Shown here one piece after another: positions 1 to 6,682 of a stretch of 10,812 nt of DNA. The notes beneath the pieces are model-generated. The model worked only from the letters and a program-made list of their open reading frames with translations. It ran no database searches and was not told the DNA's origin. The position numbers were made by a program, and so were the translations under genes. Within the stretch, counting starts at the first letter, position 1; each line of letters starts with the position of its first letter. The stretch comes from Methanosarcinales archaeon (GTDB taxonomy: Archaea; Halobacteriota; Methanosarcinia; Methanosarcinales; Methanocomedenaceae), in assembly GCA_030666885.1 (NCBI GenBank), contig DAOUWY010000040.1:1-10812 (forward strand). The letters run 5' to 3'.

Positions 1-9
1 ATTTAGCAT

Positions 10-31
10 GAAAGTACCCTTGGGTTCTTTC
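10..31. repeat. Imperfect inverted repeat (possible hairpin)
   Basis: The arms GAAAG and CTTTC flank ACCC-TT-GGGT, with one T-T mismatch inside each arm; only four positions of the 22-mer break the symmetry. On the plus strand it is followed by a short T-run (ATCTTTTT), so it could end a transcript entering from outside the window; on the minus strand it lies about 55 bases beyond the livJ stop. The 2-nt tip means the innermost pairs could not all form. Function is inferred weakly. Confidence 0.25.
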
Positions 32-85
32 ATCTTTTTGTGCATGTTATTCGAAGAATTTCATGTACGTTTTATTGTAGTATTT

Positions 86-1219
86 TTAAGAAAAACTGAC
101 ATCATATAGTTCAAAAGTGCCGTTAGTAATGGTCCAGACATCATATACTCCAGGAACATCTCCGAACTCATCAAATGCCTTATGTCCTGATGGTCCACTA
201 TAATCAATCTGCCTCATGGCCGACTTGATGGCAGTGGCGTTGGTTGTACTGCCCGCCTGTTCCATTGCCATCGCAATAGTTTTTATCATATCATAACCTT
301 CTGCGGCATAGATACCTGGATCTTTATGATATTTCGTATTATAATATGCCTTAAAGTTACTATATTTCGGATCAGTGGCAGGATAAGTGATCAATATGCC
401 TTCGGCAGCACCTCCCACCAGTTCAATAAACTTATCGGATTTGTGGGTTTCCGAACACAACCACTGTGTTTCAAGTCCAAGTTCCGTTGACTGTTTGAAT
501 ATTATGGACGCTTCCTTCACATAACTCACTAACATCACTGCAGGGGGATGTTCTGCTTTCAGATTAGTAAGTTCTGATCTGAAATCTGTCCTGCTTTCGT
601 CGTGGGGTACCTGAATTAATACTGTGCCTCCCAGGGCTTCGAATTCATCCACAAAAACATCCTTTAATCCAACACCATATTCATTATTAATATACATGAC
701 ACCCATTTCGGTATAGCCCAAATCTCTGGCAAGCTGTGCCATGACATCTCCCTGAAAGCTATCAGATACAAGGACCCTGAAGAAATAGCCGTCCTGCCAC
801 TGAGAAAGTTTGGGCGATGTAGATATGGAGATTAACACAACCTCTTTTTCCTGGGCCAACGGTGCTATTGCCAGGGTATTAGTACTTACTACAGCGCCCA
901 GTATTACAGGGACTTCATCCATGTCCGCAAGTTTATGGAAGGCACTTACCGTATCAGAAGCTTCACCTCTGTTATCATCGCATGTGAATATAATCTGCTT
1001 CTCGTTTATACCACCTGCTGCATTTATCTCATCAACTGCCAGTTCTGCACCATTTTTAACATTTTGACCGTACACTCCTAAATCGCCTGTTAATGGAAGT
1101 ATGCCCCCAATATTTACGGTTTCTTCTTTTTCAGGCTTTTCCACACATCCGGATAGTACGATAAACAGTATCATTATGGAAATGATAATCGAAATTAAAA
1201 AAACATTCTTTATTGTCAT
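86..1219 (-). CDS. livJ: ABC transporter substrate-binding lipoprotein, branched-chain amino-acid (LivJ-like) family
   Basis: Extracytoplasmic receptor that would capture branched-chain or related polar amino acids (or amides) and deliver them to the LivHM permease. The 377-residue product starts with a hydrophobic stretch (about residues 5-22) ending in the lipobox LSGC, so Cys25 is the likely lipid-anchored N terminus. The Peripla_BP_6/ANF-receptor fold follows, with the typical opening GGILPLTGDLGVYGQNV (38-54) and AVDEINAAGGI (61-71), and the family pattern continues to the C terminus. The ATG at 1219 is chosen because it puts the signal peptide at the N terminus and has a purine-rich AGGGGAT-type ribosome site just upstream; an in-frame start at 1303 would add 28 residues ahead of the signal. 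The gene lies last in the liv cluster, 286 bp after livF, with its own candidate promoter. Family assignment is firm; the ligand is not determinable, since LivJ relatives also bind urea, amides or aromatic compounds. Confidence 0.93.
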   Translation of the reverse strand: MTIKNVFLISIIISIMILFIVLSGCVEKPEKEETVNIGGILPLTGDLGVYGQNVKNGAELAVDEINAAGGINEKQIIFTCDDNRGEASDTVSAFHKLADMDEVPVILGAVVSTNTLAIAPLAQEKEVVLISISTSPKLSQWQDGYFFRVLVSDSFQGDVMAQLARDLGYTEMGVMYINNEYGVGLKDVFVDEFEALGGTVLIQVPHDESRTDFRSELTNLKAEHPPAVMLVSYVKEASIIFKQSTELGLETQWLCSETHKSDKFIELVGGAAEGILITYPATDPKYSNFKAYYNTKYHKDPGIYAAEGYDMIKTIAMAMEQAGSTTNATAIKSAMRQIDYSGPSGHKAFDEFGDVPGVYDVWTITNGTFELYDVSFS

Positions 1220-1279
1220 AACAATCCCCTTTTCCCTTAAATTCACCAAATAATCATCTGCATGTATTATGAAAATCTC

Positions 1280-1308
1280 TACAAAACCATTATACAAAAC
1301 CATTATAC
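1280..1308 (-). repeat. 13-bp tandem repeat in the livJ leader
   Basis: Two perfect copies of a 13-bp unit (plus strand TACAAAACCATTA) plus three further bases lie 61-89 bases upstream of the livJ start. They fall inside the predicted untranslated leader. The 13-bp length is not a multiple of three, which argues against this stretch being conserved coding sequence and supports the start at 1219. Confidence 0.7.
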
Positions 1309-1382
1309 ATTAAATTCATTTGTAATGTTTACTATTTAAAATTATCTGATGATGCCAGTATTTTGATATTAATTTTTTCAGG

Positions 1383-1393
1383 TTATATATATT
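1383..1393 (-). promoter_or_regulatory. Candidate TATA box of livJ
   Basis: The 286-bp spacer between livF and livJ (1220-1505) holds the alternating AT stretch TTATATATATT, the best TATA-like element there. By archaeal spacing it would start transcription near 1362, giving livJ a leader of about 140 bases containing the 13-bp tandem repeat. The rest of the spacer is AT-rich with no further gene. A separate promoter would let the binding protein be made in excess over the permease, as is usual for such importers. This is positional inference only. Confidence 0.35.
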
Positions 1394-1505
1394 ATTATAG
1401 TATCCATCTAACAATTAGTGTCAATTATCAATTTTTCACTCCATTTTCGAGATAAAAGACAAATTAACCTTATTTTTTAAATGATTTTGAATTGTTGAAA
1501 TGACG

Positions 1506-2207
1506 TCAACCACCAAGGTAAAGCTTCTTGATTTGTGAATTTACCAGCAATTCCCCACTTTCTCCCTGGAATTTGTTTTTTCCCATATCCAGAACATACC
1601 CCCTGTGGGATATTTTTAATGCTTTGTAGGCATTTTGTTCAACAATCAGAATTGGTATGCCGCCCTGGTTAATTTCGGTGATTTTATCAAATAAAGCTTT
1701 TTTATATTTAGGTGAAAGACCCATTGATGGTTCATCCAGTAATAACAATGAAGGTTCAAGCATGAGTGCTATTCCTATTGCCAGTAGCTTGCGTTCGCCA
1801 CCACTTAAGTAACATGCCCGAATATCTCTTCTGTCGTATAGGGATGGGAACCGGGAAAAAACCAGTTCTTTACCCTTTTCCACCATATTAGGTCTGGTAT
1901 ATGCTCCCATTGCAAGGTTTTCTTCAACAGTGAGAGATAGGAATACATTTTTATCCTGCGGAACAAAGGAAATTCCCTTCCTGATTAAACGGTGAGGATC
2001 AATTCCTTTTATCTGTTCACCTGCAAAAAAAATAGTACCACCCTTGGGCTTGAGCAGACCAAAAATTGTCTTAAGTACCGTACTCTTACCTGCACCGTTG
2101 GGTCCTATTATACATACAATTTCGCCATTGTCCACTTCCATATCCACACCATGGAGGATATCCAGATTTCCATAACCTGAAATCACTCCCCTCAATTCCA
2201 GTAGCAT
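1506..2207 (-). CDS. livF: Branched-chain amino-acid ABC transporter ATPase LivF
   Basis: One of two cytoplasmic ATPases driving the LivHM permease. The 233-residue product has Walker A GPNGAGKST (35-43), Q-loop Gln84 in FVPQDKNVF, signature LSGGE (134-138), Walker B LLLLDEP (154-160) and D-loop SMGLSP. The switch position reads IVEQN, with Gln where most ABC ATPases have His; this replacement is normal for LivF and separates it from LivG. The length matches the family. The ATG at 2207 follows the livG stop after one base; the TTG at 2231 would add eight residues overlapping livG and is less likely. Its ribosome site (GGGCGTG) lies in the livG 3' end, so translational coupling is likely. Nothing is missing or broken. 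Confidence 0.93.
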   Translation of the reverse strand: MLLELRGVISGYGNLDILHGVDMEVDNGEIVCIIGPNGAGKSTVLKTIFGLLKPKGGTIFFAGEQIKGIDPHRLIRKGISFVPQDKNVFLSLTVEENLAMGAYTRPNMVEKGKELVFSRFPSLYDRRDIRACYLSGGERKLLAIGIALMLEPSLLLLDEPSMGLSPKYKKALFDKITEINQGGIPILIVEQNAYKALKISHRGYVLDMGKNKFQGESGELLVNSQIKKLYLGG

Positions 2208-2208
2208 A

Positions 2209-2955
2209 CTACACGCCCAGATAGGCTTCAATTACCTGTTCATTTGTTTTTACTTCATCAGGAGTACCCATGGCAATATTTTTACCATGATCAAGTACAT
2301 ACACCCGATCACATAACCTACTAACAACACTCATATTGTGTTCAATGATCAAAAACGTAATGCTTCTATCTCTCATTTCCTTAATTGATTTAATAATCTT
2401 ATTGACAACGACAGGATTTATACCTCCTGTGGGTTCATCAAGTAATAGAATCTCAGGATCTGTCATGAGCGCCCTGGCAAGTTCGAGGAGTTTTTGCTGA
2501 CCGAAACTTATGCTGTTTGCATATTCATTTCTCAACTGAACAAGATTAAAAAACTCCAGCAGATCCATTGCTTTATTATAATTGTCATAATCTTGCTGTT
2601 TGACGCCTGATCCAAACCAGGCTCTCCAGATATCTTCACCTTTCTGGGCTTTAGAAGCGATTAGCATATTCTCCATTAAGGTCATTTTTTTAAAAAGATT
2701 CGGCAATTGGAAAGTTCGACTTATTCCCATATTGATTATATCATAGGGCGCCATACTTTCGATATGTGTTTCATTATAAATTATTTCGCCATTGTCTGAA
2801 GGATAATAACCTGTGATCACATTAAACAGCGTACTTTTACCTGAACCATTAGGGCCGATAAGACCACATATCTCTTTTTTCTCAACATTAATAGTGCAAT
2901 TGTCCAATGCTGTAAGTCCACCGAATCTCTTTGTCACATTTAAGACGCTAAGCAT
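2209..2955 (-). CDS. livG: Branched-chain amino-acid ABC transporter ATPase LivG
   Basis: Second ATPase of the importer, expected to pair with LivF on the cytoplasmic side. In the 248-residue product Walker A is GPNGSGKST (34-42), the Q-loop is Gln83 in SRTFQLPNLF, the signature is SFGQQ (150-154), Walker B is ILLLDEP (169-175) and the switch histidine is His206 in IIEHNM. The SFGQQ signature and the insert between Q-loop and signature (about 100-145) are typical of LivG. The C-terminal LDHGKNIAMGTPDEV is also characteristic. The ATG at 2955 overlaps the livM stop by 8 bases and has TGAGG about 9 bases upstream; an ATG at 2976 would add seven residues with poorer spacing. Confidence 0.93.
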   Translation of the reverse strand: MLSVLNVTKRFGGLTALDNCTINVEKKEICGLIGPNGSGKSTLFNVITGYYPSDNGEIIYNETHIESMAPYDIINMGISRTFQLPNLFKKMTLMENMLIASKAQKGEDIWRAWFGSGVKQQDYDNYNKAMDLLEFFNLVQLRNEYANSISFGQQKLLELARALMTDPEILLLDEPTGGINPVVVNKIIKSIKEMRDRSITFLIIEHNMSVVSRLCDRVYVLDHGKNIAMGTPDEVKTNEQVIEAYLGV

Positions 2956-3850
2956 TATGTTCAGCCTCAGATTCATGTATGAATCTCTTTTCTCCTAGTA
3001 GTCCCTGGGGTCTAATTATAATAAGAACAATAAGCAATAGCCCGATTATAAGCTGCCGGACAGGACCATAAATGTCTGAAGACATACCCGAAAATCGTAA
3101 AAGTTCGGGTATCAGTATCAAGATAGCAGCTCCAAGGATGGAACCTTTATTATTGCCCATACCACCCAGAACCACCATTACCAGTACACTAATGAGTGGT
3201 GTTATGCCAAAATCCTTTGGACTTATATACTGGATATAGTGGGCGTACAGACTACCTGCCAAACCTGCAAAGAAGGAGCAGATCATCATAGTCTGGAGTT
3301 TGAATTTAAATGTATTTTTCCCTAAATTCATTGCTGCGGTCTCATTTTCACGGATGCCCTTAAGCACCCGGCCAAATGGTGATTTGATCAGCCGTTCCAT
3401 GATCAAATAAGTAAAGAGAAGAAATATCAAGGCAAAGACTGTAAAAGATTCATAGCTACTAAAACTGATCCAGAATATTTCCGGTCTGACTATATTGCTA
3501 ATACCAAACTGTCCATGAGTGAGCCAGCGCTCATTATGGGAAACAAGTCTTATAATCTCGGCAAAACCAAGTGTGGCAATAGCAAAATAATCACCTCTGA
3601 GTTGTAATGCAGGGATACCGATAAGCAGTATGAATATTACCGCAGCTAAACCGCCACAGATGAGACCAATGATATATGGCATACCCATGTCCACTGTCAG
3701 TAGCGCGGACGTATATGCACCAATACCGAACATGGCAACATGAGCTAGATTGAATAACTTACCATAGCCAAGCTGGATATTGAAACTGACTGCCAGGATT
3801 GAATATATTATAATTAGTATAATGATATGCAGGCAATATGATTCGATCAT
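2948..3850 (-). CDS. livM: Branched-chain amino-acid ABC transporter permease LivM
   Basis: Integral membrane subunit that forms the translocation path together with LivH. The 300-residue product belongs to the BPD_transp_2 family: hydrophobic segments run from residue 8 to about 280, with the conserved NLAHVAMFGIGAYTSAL (34-50), LQLRGDYFAIATLGFAEI (82-99) and the cytoplasmic coupling loop GRVLKGIRENETAAMNLG (160-177) that contacts the ATPases. It ends with the usual IIRPQGLLGEK. The start is firm: ATG at 3850 overlaps the livH stop as ATGA and has AAGGAG 8 bases upstream. It carries no long N-terminal extension of the kind seen in enteric LivM, as is common outside enterics. Confidence 0.93.
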   Translation of the reverse strand: MIESYCLHIIILIIIYSILAVSFNIQLGYGKLFNLAHVAMFGIGAYTSALLTVDMGMPYIIGLICGGLAAVIFILLIGIPALQLRGDYFAIATLGFAEIIRLVSHNERWLTHGQFGISNIVRPEIFWISFSSYESFTVFALIFLLFTYLIMERLIKSPFGRVLKGIRENETAAMNLGKNTFKFKLQTMMICSFFAGLAGSLYAHYIQYISPKDFGITPLISVLVMVVLGGMGNNKGSILGAAILILIPELLRFSGMSSDIYGPVRQLIIGLLLIVLIIIRPQGLLGEKRFIHESEAEHNA

Positions 3851-4719
3851 CCTACCCTCTCCTTATAGCCAAATATGCCTTCAGGTTTAAGCAAAAGCAC
3901 CAGTATCATGATGGTAAATGCCACAGCATCCTTATATTGGGAAGGGAGAGCAATGAGTGCAAAGTTTTCGCTCAGTCCTATTACCATACCGCCAATGAGT
4001 GCACCGCGGATATTACCTACTGAACCAATTATTATGGCGGCAAGTGCTTTAATCAGAATTAACAGGCCCATACCTATCTGTAGGTTGGTATTGATTCCGA
4101 TAAGTATGCCTCCAATTGCAGCAAATGCTGAGCTGATTATCCACAGCACCATTATAACCCGGTCATTGTCTATTCCCACCACCCTTGCCATTTCCTCATT
4201 GTCAGAGGTAGCACGAAGTGCTGTTCCGATACGGGTAAAATTAAGATAGGCAAAGAGGAGGAACATTGTTGCTGCAACTGTGAATATCATCACTATCTGA
4301 ACAAGTGTAATACTCGCGCCAAAGAATTCTATGGGTGTTGCCGGCGGCAGGTCCAATACTTTTATATCACGCCCCCAGCAGAGCTGTGCCAGACTCTGCA
4401 GTACTATTGAAACACCAATAGAAGCTATTAACAGACTCAGGCTGTCTGCCTTCTGATTTCGAAGTGGTTTGAAGACCATAATATCCGTTATCAAGCCTAC
4501 AAGTACGACCAGAAGTATGGCGATGGAAATGGAAATGGGAAGGGATAATTCTATAGATATCAGGGCTAAAGTAAAATAGGCACCGAGCATCACAAGTTCA
4601 CCATGTGAGAAGTTAATAAAATGCAGTATGCCAAAGACCATAGTAAGACCAATGGCCACCAATGCATAAGTGCTCCCTGCAATAATCCCGTTTACAATCA
4701 ATTGCGCAACTAGACTCAT
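3847..4719 (-). CDS. livH: Branched-chain amino-acid ABC transporter permease LivH
   Basis: First gene of the importer operon and partner of LivM in the membrane. The 290-residue product has the family opening VNGIIAGSTYALVAIGLTMV (9-28), the conserved NFSHGELVMLGAYF (36-49), the coupling loop IGTALRATSDNEEMARVVGI (164-183) and the tail LLKPEGIFGYKERVG. The ATG at 4719 is chosen because GGAG lies 6 bases upstream (4726-4729) and the protein then begins exactly where LivH proteins do. An in-frame ATG at 4827 would add 36 hydrophilic residues, mostly encoded by the inserted repeat element upstream, and is rejected. Confidence 0.93.
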   Translation of the reverse strand: MSLVAQLIVNGIIAGSTYALVAIGLTMVFGILHFINFSHGELVMLGAYFTLALISIELSLPISISIAILLVVLVGLITDIMVFKPLRNQKADSLSLLIASIGVSIVLQSLAQLCWGRDIKVLDLPPATPIEFFGASITLVQIVMIFTVAATMFLLFAYLNFTRIGTALRATSDNEEMARVVGIDNDRVIMVLWIISSAFAAIGGILIGINTNLQIGMGLLILIKALAAIIIGSVGNIRGALIGGMVIGLSENFALIALPSQYKDAVAFTIMILVLLLKPEGIFGYKERVG

Positions 4720-4777
4720 GTGTTTCTCCAGTATAGTTCTGGTTAAAAATATTTGATTGTCTGAATGTTTATGCTGT

Positions 4778-4917
4778 GAGATTGTCGGAAAAGCCTGATT
4801 TTCGAATATTTTAGCTTTGCTGTCCAAACTTGACCGGGCGCAGCATGGTGATTTAGCTTGAACAATATTTCTGGAAGTTTCAATTTAGGCACTTTTCAGG
4901 TACTTTTCCGACAATCT
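4778..4917. mobile_element. MITE-like non-autonomous element upstream of livH
   Basis: A 20-base terminal repeat at 4779-4798 (AGATTGTCGGAAAAGCCTGA) is matched in inverted orientation at 4896-4917 (TCAGGTACTTTTCCGACAAT, then CT), differing only by a 2-base insertion. The hexamer TGCTGT stands outside each arm, at 4772-4777 and 4918-4923, as expected of a target-site duplication. The interior of about 100 bp holds no reading frame of note. Terminal repeats plus flanking duplication and lack of coding sequence define a miniature inverted-repeat element mobilised in trans. The parent transposase family is unknown. The element lies 59 bases before the livH start codon. Confidence 0.65.
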
Positions 4918-4997
4918 TGCTGTATTGCCAATTAACATTTTGTCAATTTTACCCTTCCAATTGAACTTAAACCCCTAATTTATCAAATAGTTTAGAA

Positions 4998-5011
4998 TTA
5001 AATATATTTAA
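4998..5011 (-). promoter_or_regulatory. Candidate TATA box of the liv operon (palindromic)
   Basis: TTAAATATATTTAA is a perfect 14-bp palindrome and the strongest TATA-like element upstream of livH. Read on the minus strand it would start transcription near 4978, giving a leader of about 260 bases that runs through the MITE-like element. Because it is symmetric it could also act on the plus strand, but no gene starts at the right distance. A weaker TATA-like stretch (CTAAAATATTC on the minus strand, near 4803-4813) lies within the element and is an alternative. Confidence 0.35.
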
Positions 5012-5096
5012 ACATATCTTTCCCATCATCAGTCACTAATTTCTGACACCGTCACCCTATTATACAGCTATTCGCTATCGTTTTTTCTGAGTTGTT

Positions 5097-5110
5097 ACCA
5101 AATATTTGGT
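5097..5110. promoter_or_regulatory. Perfect 14-bp palindrome, possible operator
   Basis: ACCAAATATTTGGT is exactly self-complementary and sits in the divergent region between the liv operon and the methyltransferase gene. Symmetric 14-bp sites of this kind are typical targets for dimeric regulators, but a single copy without an adjacent regulator gene leaves this as a guess. Apart from this, the promoter elements and the MITE arm, I see no gene in 4924-5384; a 20-codon frame at 5253-5315 has no ribosome site. Confidence 0.3.
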
Positions 5111-5344
5111 TATTTCTGTAAGTTTAGACGGTCAATGTCTGACAATCAACTTTTAAAAATCCTGAATGGATCAGCAATTCCCTCCTACATGCTTTAATGA
5201 TAACGAAATTACCTTAGTTATGTTACAGTCATTACCTCCCAAAAAATAATTCATGGAAGAATCCATTGATGCTGATTTTTTGGGTTTAAGGGGAATAAAA
5301 ATCCTGTTCAGGTAAGTATACATTACTAACTTTCATGTACCAAG

Positions 5345-5381
5345 AATTATATCAGGACTAAAGACAATTTATTCAGGACTA
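5345..5381 (+). promoter_or_regulatory. Candidate promoter with paired 9-bp direct repeats, methyltransferase gene
   Basis: AATTATAT at about 5345-5352 is a plausible TATA box and predicts a start near 5375, about 10 bases before the ATG. The 9-mer TCAGGACTA occurs at 5352-5360, abutting the TATA box, and again at 5373-5381 over the predicted start, 21 bp apart, that is two helical turns. This geometry suits a regulator binding one DNA face. The second copy also supplies AGGA as ribosome site for the ATG at 5385. Confidence 0.35.
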
Positions 5382-5384
5382 TCC

Positions 5385-6131
5385 ATGAATAACATTACAA
5401 AATTCAATGGTGTGGACTACACCAATACTTTCGCCACAAGGATAGGTGTTATGCACGAACTGGTCAAAGAGATCCTGTCCACGCAAATGTCAAACAAGGA
5501 TTGCGTAATCGATATAGGCGGCGGTCCGGGTATGGGGGCCAGGATCATTGACAGCCTGGGAATAATGGCATCTGTCGTAAATATTGAACCTTCCACAACC
5601 ATCCATGATGTCCCCCGGCTATTGCATGTGAAATACATTCCCATGCAAATGTCATTGAAAGAGGCACTGGGCGTCAGGATGCCTTTTCCTGCCGACTGCA
5701 TACTTATAGTAAGTGCGGCCCATGAGATCGCACTCTGTAATAACAGTTCAGCCAGTAGGAACAAGGAAATATTTTCCAGTGAGTTCAATCAATTCATCAG
5801 GAAGAACCTGGAACCGGAAGGGATTATCGTGGTGGGATTCCCAAATTACTGCAAAGGGGCATCCCCAACAGAGATTGCAAAACAGCGCAGGATAACCGAA
5901 TCCCATTTAGGACACTCACACCCGCCTGAAGAACTGTTCACAGTTGAAGAATTGTCCCAAATTTTTGGGACCCAGCCATCTGTATATGTGAAAAGACCAA
6001 TGAATATTGACGGGGGAAACCCTGATGATACAATATTAATGGCAAATGTAGCGGTGTTTAAGAAAATGGATATTTCAGACAGGATAAACAAGGTTGGGTC
6101 GAGTCCCCGATTTACTGAACAGGCACTCTAA
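5385..6131 (+). CDS. Class I SAM-dependent methyltransferase, substrate unknown
   Basis: A Rossmann-fold methyltransferase is indicated by motif I VIDIGGGPGMG (41-51), an acidic residue ending the next strand in VVNIEPS (64-70) that would bind the SAM ribose, and a hydrophobic motif-IV-like strand with acidic end, ADCILIVSAAHEI (103-115). The later segments GIIVVGFPNY (146-155) and LGHSHPPEELFTVEEL (175-190) look like the C-terminal part of the fold. The product is 248 residues and soluble, with no signal or membrane segment. The substrate cannot be read from the sequence. The ATG has AGGA about 7 bases upstream. The 3' end is odd: the codons for the last residues (FTEQAL) are, on the other strand, the final codons of a decayed transposase, so the native C terminus was probably replaced by element sequence. 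It stands alone between a divergent operon and an insertion remnant, so context does not help. Confidence 0.8.
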   Translation: MNNITKFNGVDYTNTFATRIGVMHELVKEILSTQMSNKDCVIDIGGGPGMGARIIDSLGIMASVVNIEPSTTIHDVPRLLHVKYIPMQMSLKEALGVRMPFPADCILIVSAAHEIALCNNSSASRNKEIFSSEFNQFIRKNLEPEGIIVVGFPNYCKGASPTEIAKQRRITESHLGHSHPPEELFTVEELSQIFGTQPSVYVKRPMNIDGGNPDDTILMANVAVFKKMDISDRINKVGSSPRFTEQAL

Positions 6132-6637
6132 ATGTTAATAATTCTTTCAATGTCTACATATAATCTGTAAGTTTCTTAAGCCATAGCTGGTGTCCTTTGC
6201 AACCATCTTTTGTTCCCACAATTGACCATTAATCGTAGTGATTTATGCGGCTTAACAAAATTATACCATGCTTGGAAGAAGTCTACTGCTCTTGAATGCA
6301 TCAGTGCACTTTTACTAAAATTCATTCATTTGTGAATAAATCTTGCAAGAGAGTTTCGGATAGTAAGATTAATCCTTTCTATATATGATGTGTTAATACA
6401 GCCACCTGAATCTGCACCAAAATAGGAAGTGGTTTTCTTCCAATACCACAATAGGGTGGCTGCTCCAAACTCCCGTAAACATTCAGGAGTTCCCAATTCA
6501 AAGGGATCCCAGTCATCTGATGTGAACAGTAGGATTGGAGAGCTATTTGATCGTTTACTTTCGAAATCATTTAACAATTCTGTAGCATCATCTTTAATTT
6601 TGCATTTTGCCATACTTTTTGAAATAGATACAATCAT
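6112..6637 (-). pseudogene. Decayed DDE-type insertion-sequence transposase (C-terminal half)
   Basis: Read on the minus strand, pieces of one transposase appear in order in shifting frames: DDATELLNDF and LFTSDDWDPFE (near 6490-6595), then in another frame LLNVYGSLEQPPYCGIGRKP, then, after a likely deletion of a few dozen residues, CINTSYIERINLTIRNSLA. The frame meets a TGA where Gly is expected (6326-6328) but continues as MNFSKSALMHSRAVDFFQAW, then YNFVKPHKSLRL and KRWLQRTPAMA. A further 1-base shift and a TAG in place of Trp precede TLKELLTFRVPVQ and a TAA stop at 6112-6114. At least two frameshifts, one deletion and two nonsense codons mean it is inactive. The N-terminal part is absent and no terminal repeats are recognised. 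The INTSYIERLNLTIR-type and LTFRVP endings are motifs I associate with IS1-like elements of Methanosarcinales; the family name is from memory. Confidence 0.85.
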
Positions 6638-6650
6638 TTATTGAATATGC

Positions 6651-6659
6651 TTAAATATA
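6651..6659 (+). promoter_or_regulatory. Candidate TATA box of the Agl23-like gene
   Basis: TTAAATATA lies just past the truncated end of the transposase remnant. Normal archaeal spacing predicts transcription starting near 6681, within about two bases of the ATG at 6683, which would make the mRNA leaderless or nearly so. No Shine-Dalgarno precedes any of the candidate starts (6647, 6674, 6683), which agrees. Confidence 0.35.
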
Positions 6660-6682
6660 ATCCAATAGAAGTCATGGACAAT

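Noticed and set aside
810..1067. Plus-strand frame antisense to livJ
   Set aside because: It lies wholly opposite a well-supported gene and has no recognisable domain.
1220..1303. N-terminal extension of LivJ from 1303
   Set aside because: It would place 28 residues ahead of a normal lipoprotein signal and begins inside the tandem repeat.
3875..4249. Plus-strand frame antisense to livH
   Set aside because: The Ser/Ile/Pro-rich product is the mirror of hydrophobic codons on the other strand.
4720..4827. N-terminal extension of LivH from an ATG at 4827
   Set aside because: It would add 36 residues encoded largely by the MITE-like element, while the ATG at 4719 has a good ribosome site and the normal family start.
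5253..5315. 20-codon plus-strand frame (MEESIDADFLGLRGIKILFR)
   Set aside because: No ribosome site and no recognisable homology; chance frames of this length are common.
5417..5788. Minus-strand frame opposite the methyltransferase gene
   Set aside because: Shadow of the coding strand; no ribosome site or motif.
6090..6112. tRNA T-arm-like GGGTCGAGTCCCC
   Set aside because: It lies inside the methyltransferase frame, lacks the invariant TTC, and no acceptor, D or anticodon arms can be built around it.
6429..6644. Plus-strand frame across the transposase remnant
   Set aside because: The minus strand carries the recognisable transposase; this frame matches nothing I know.
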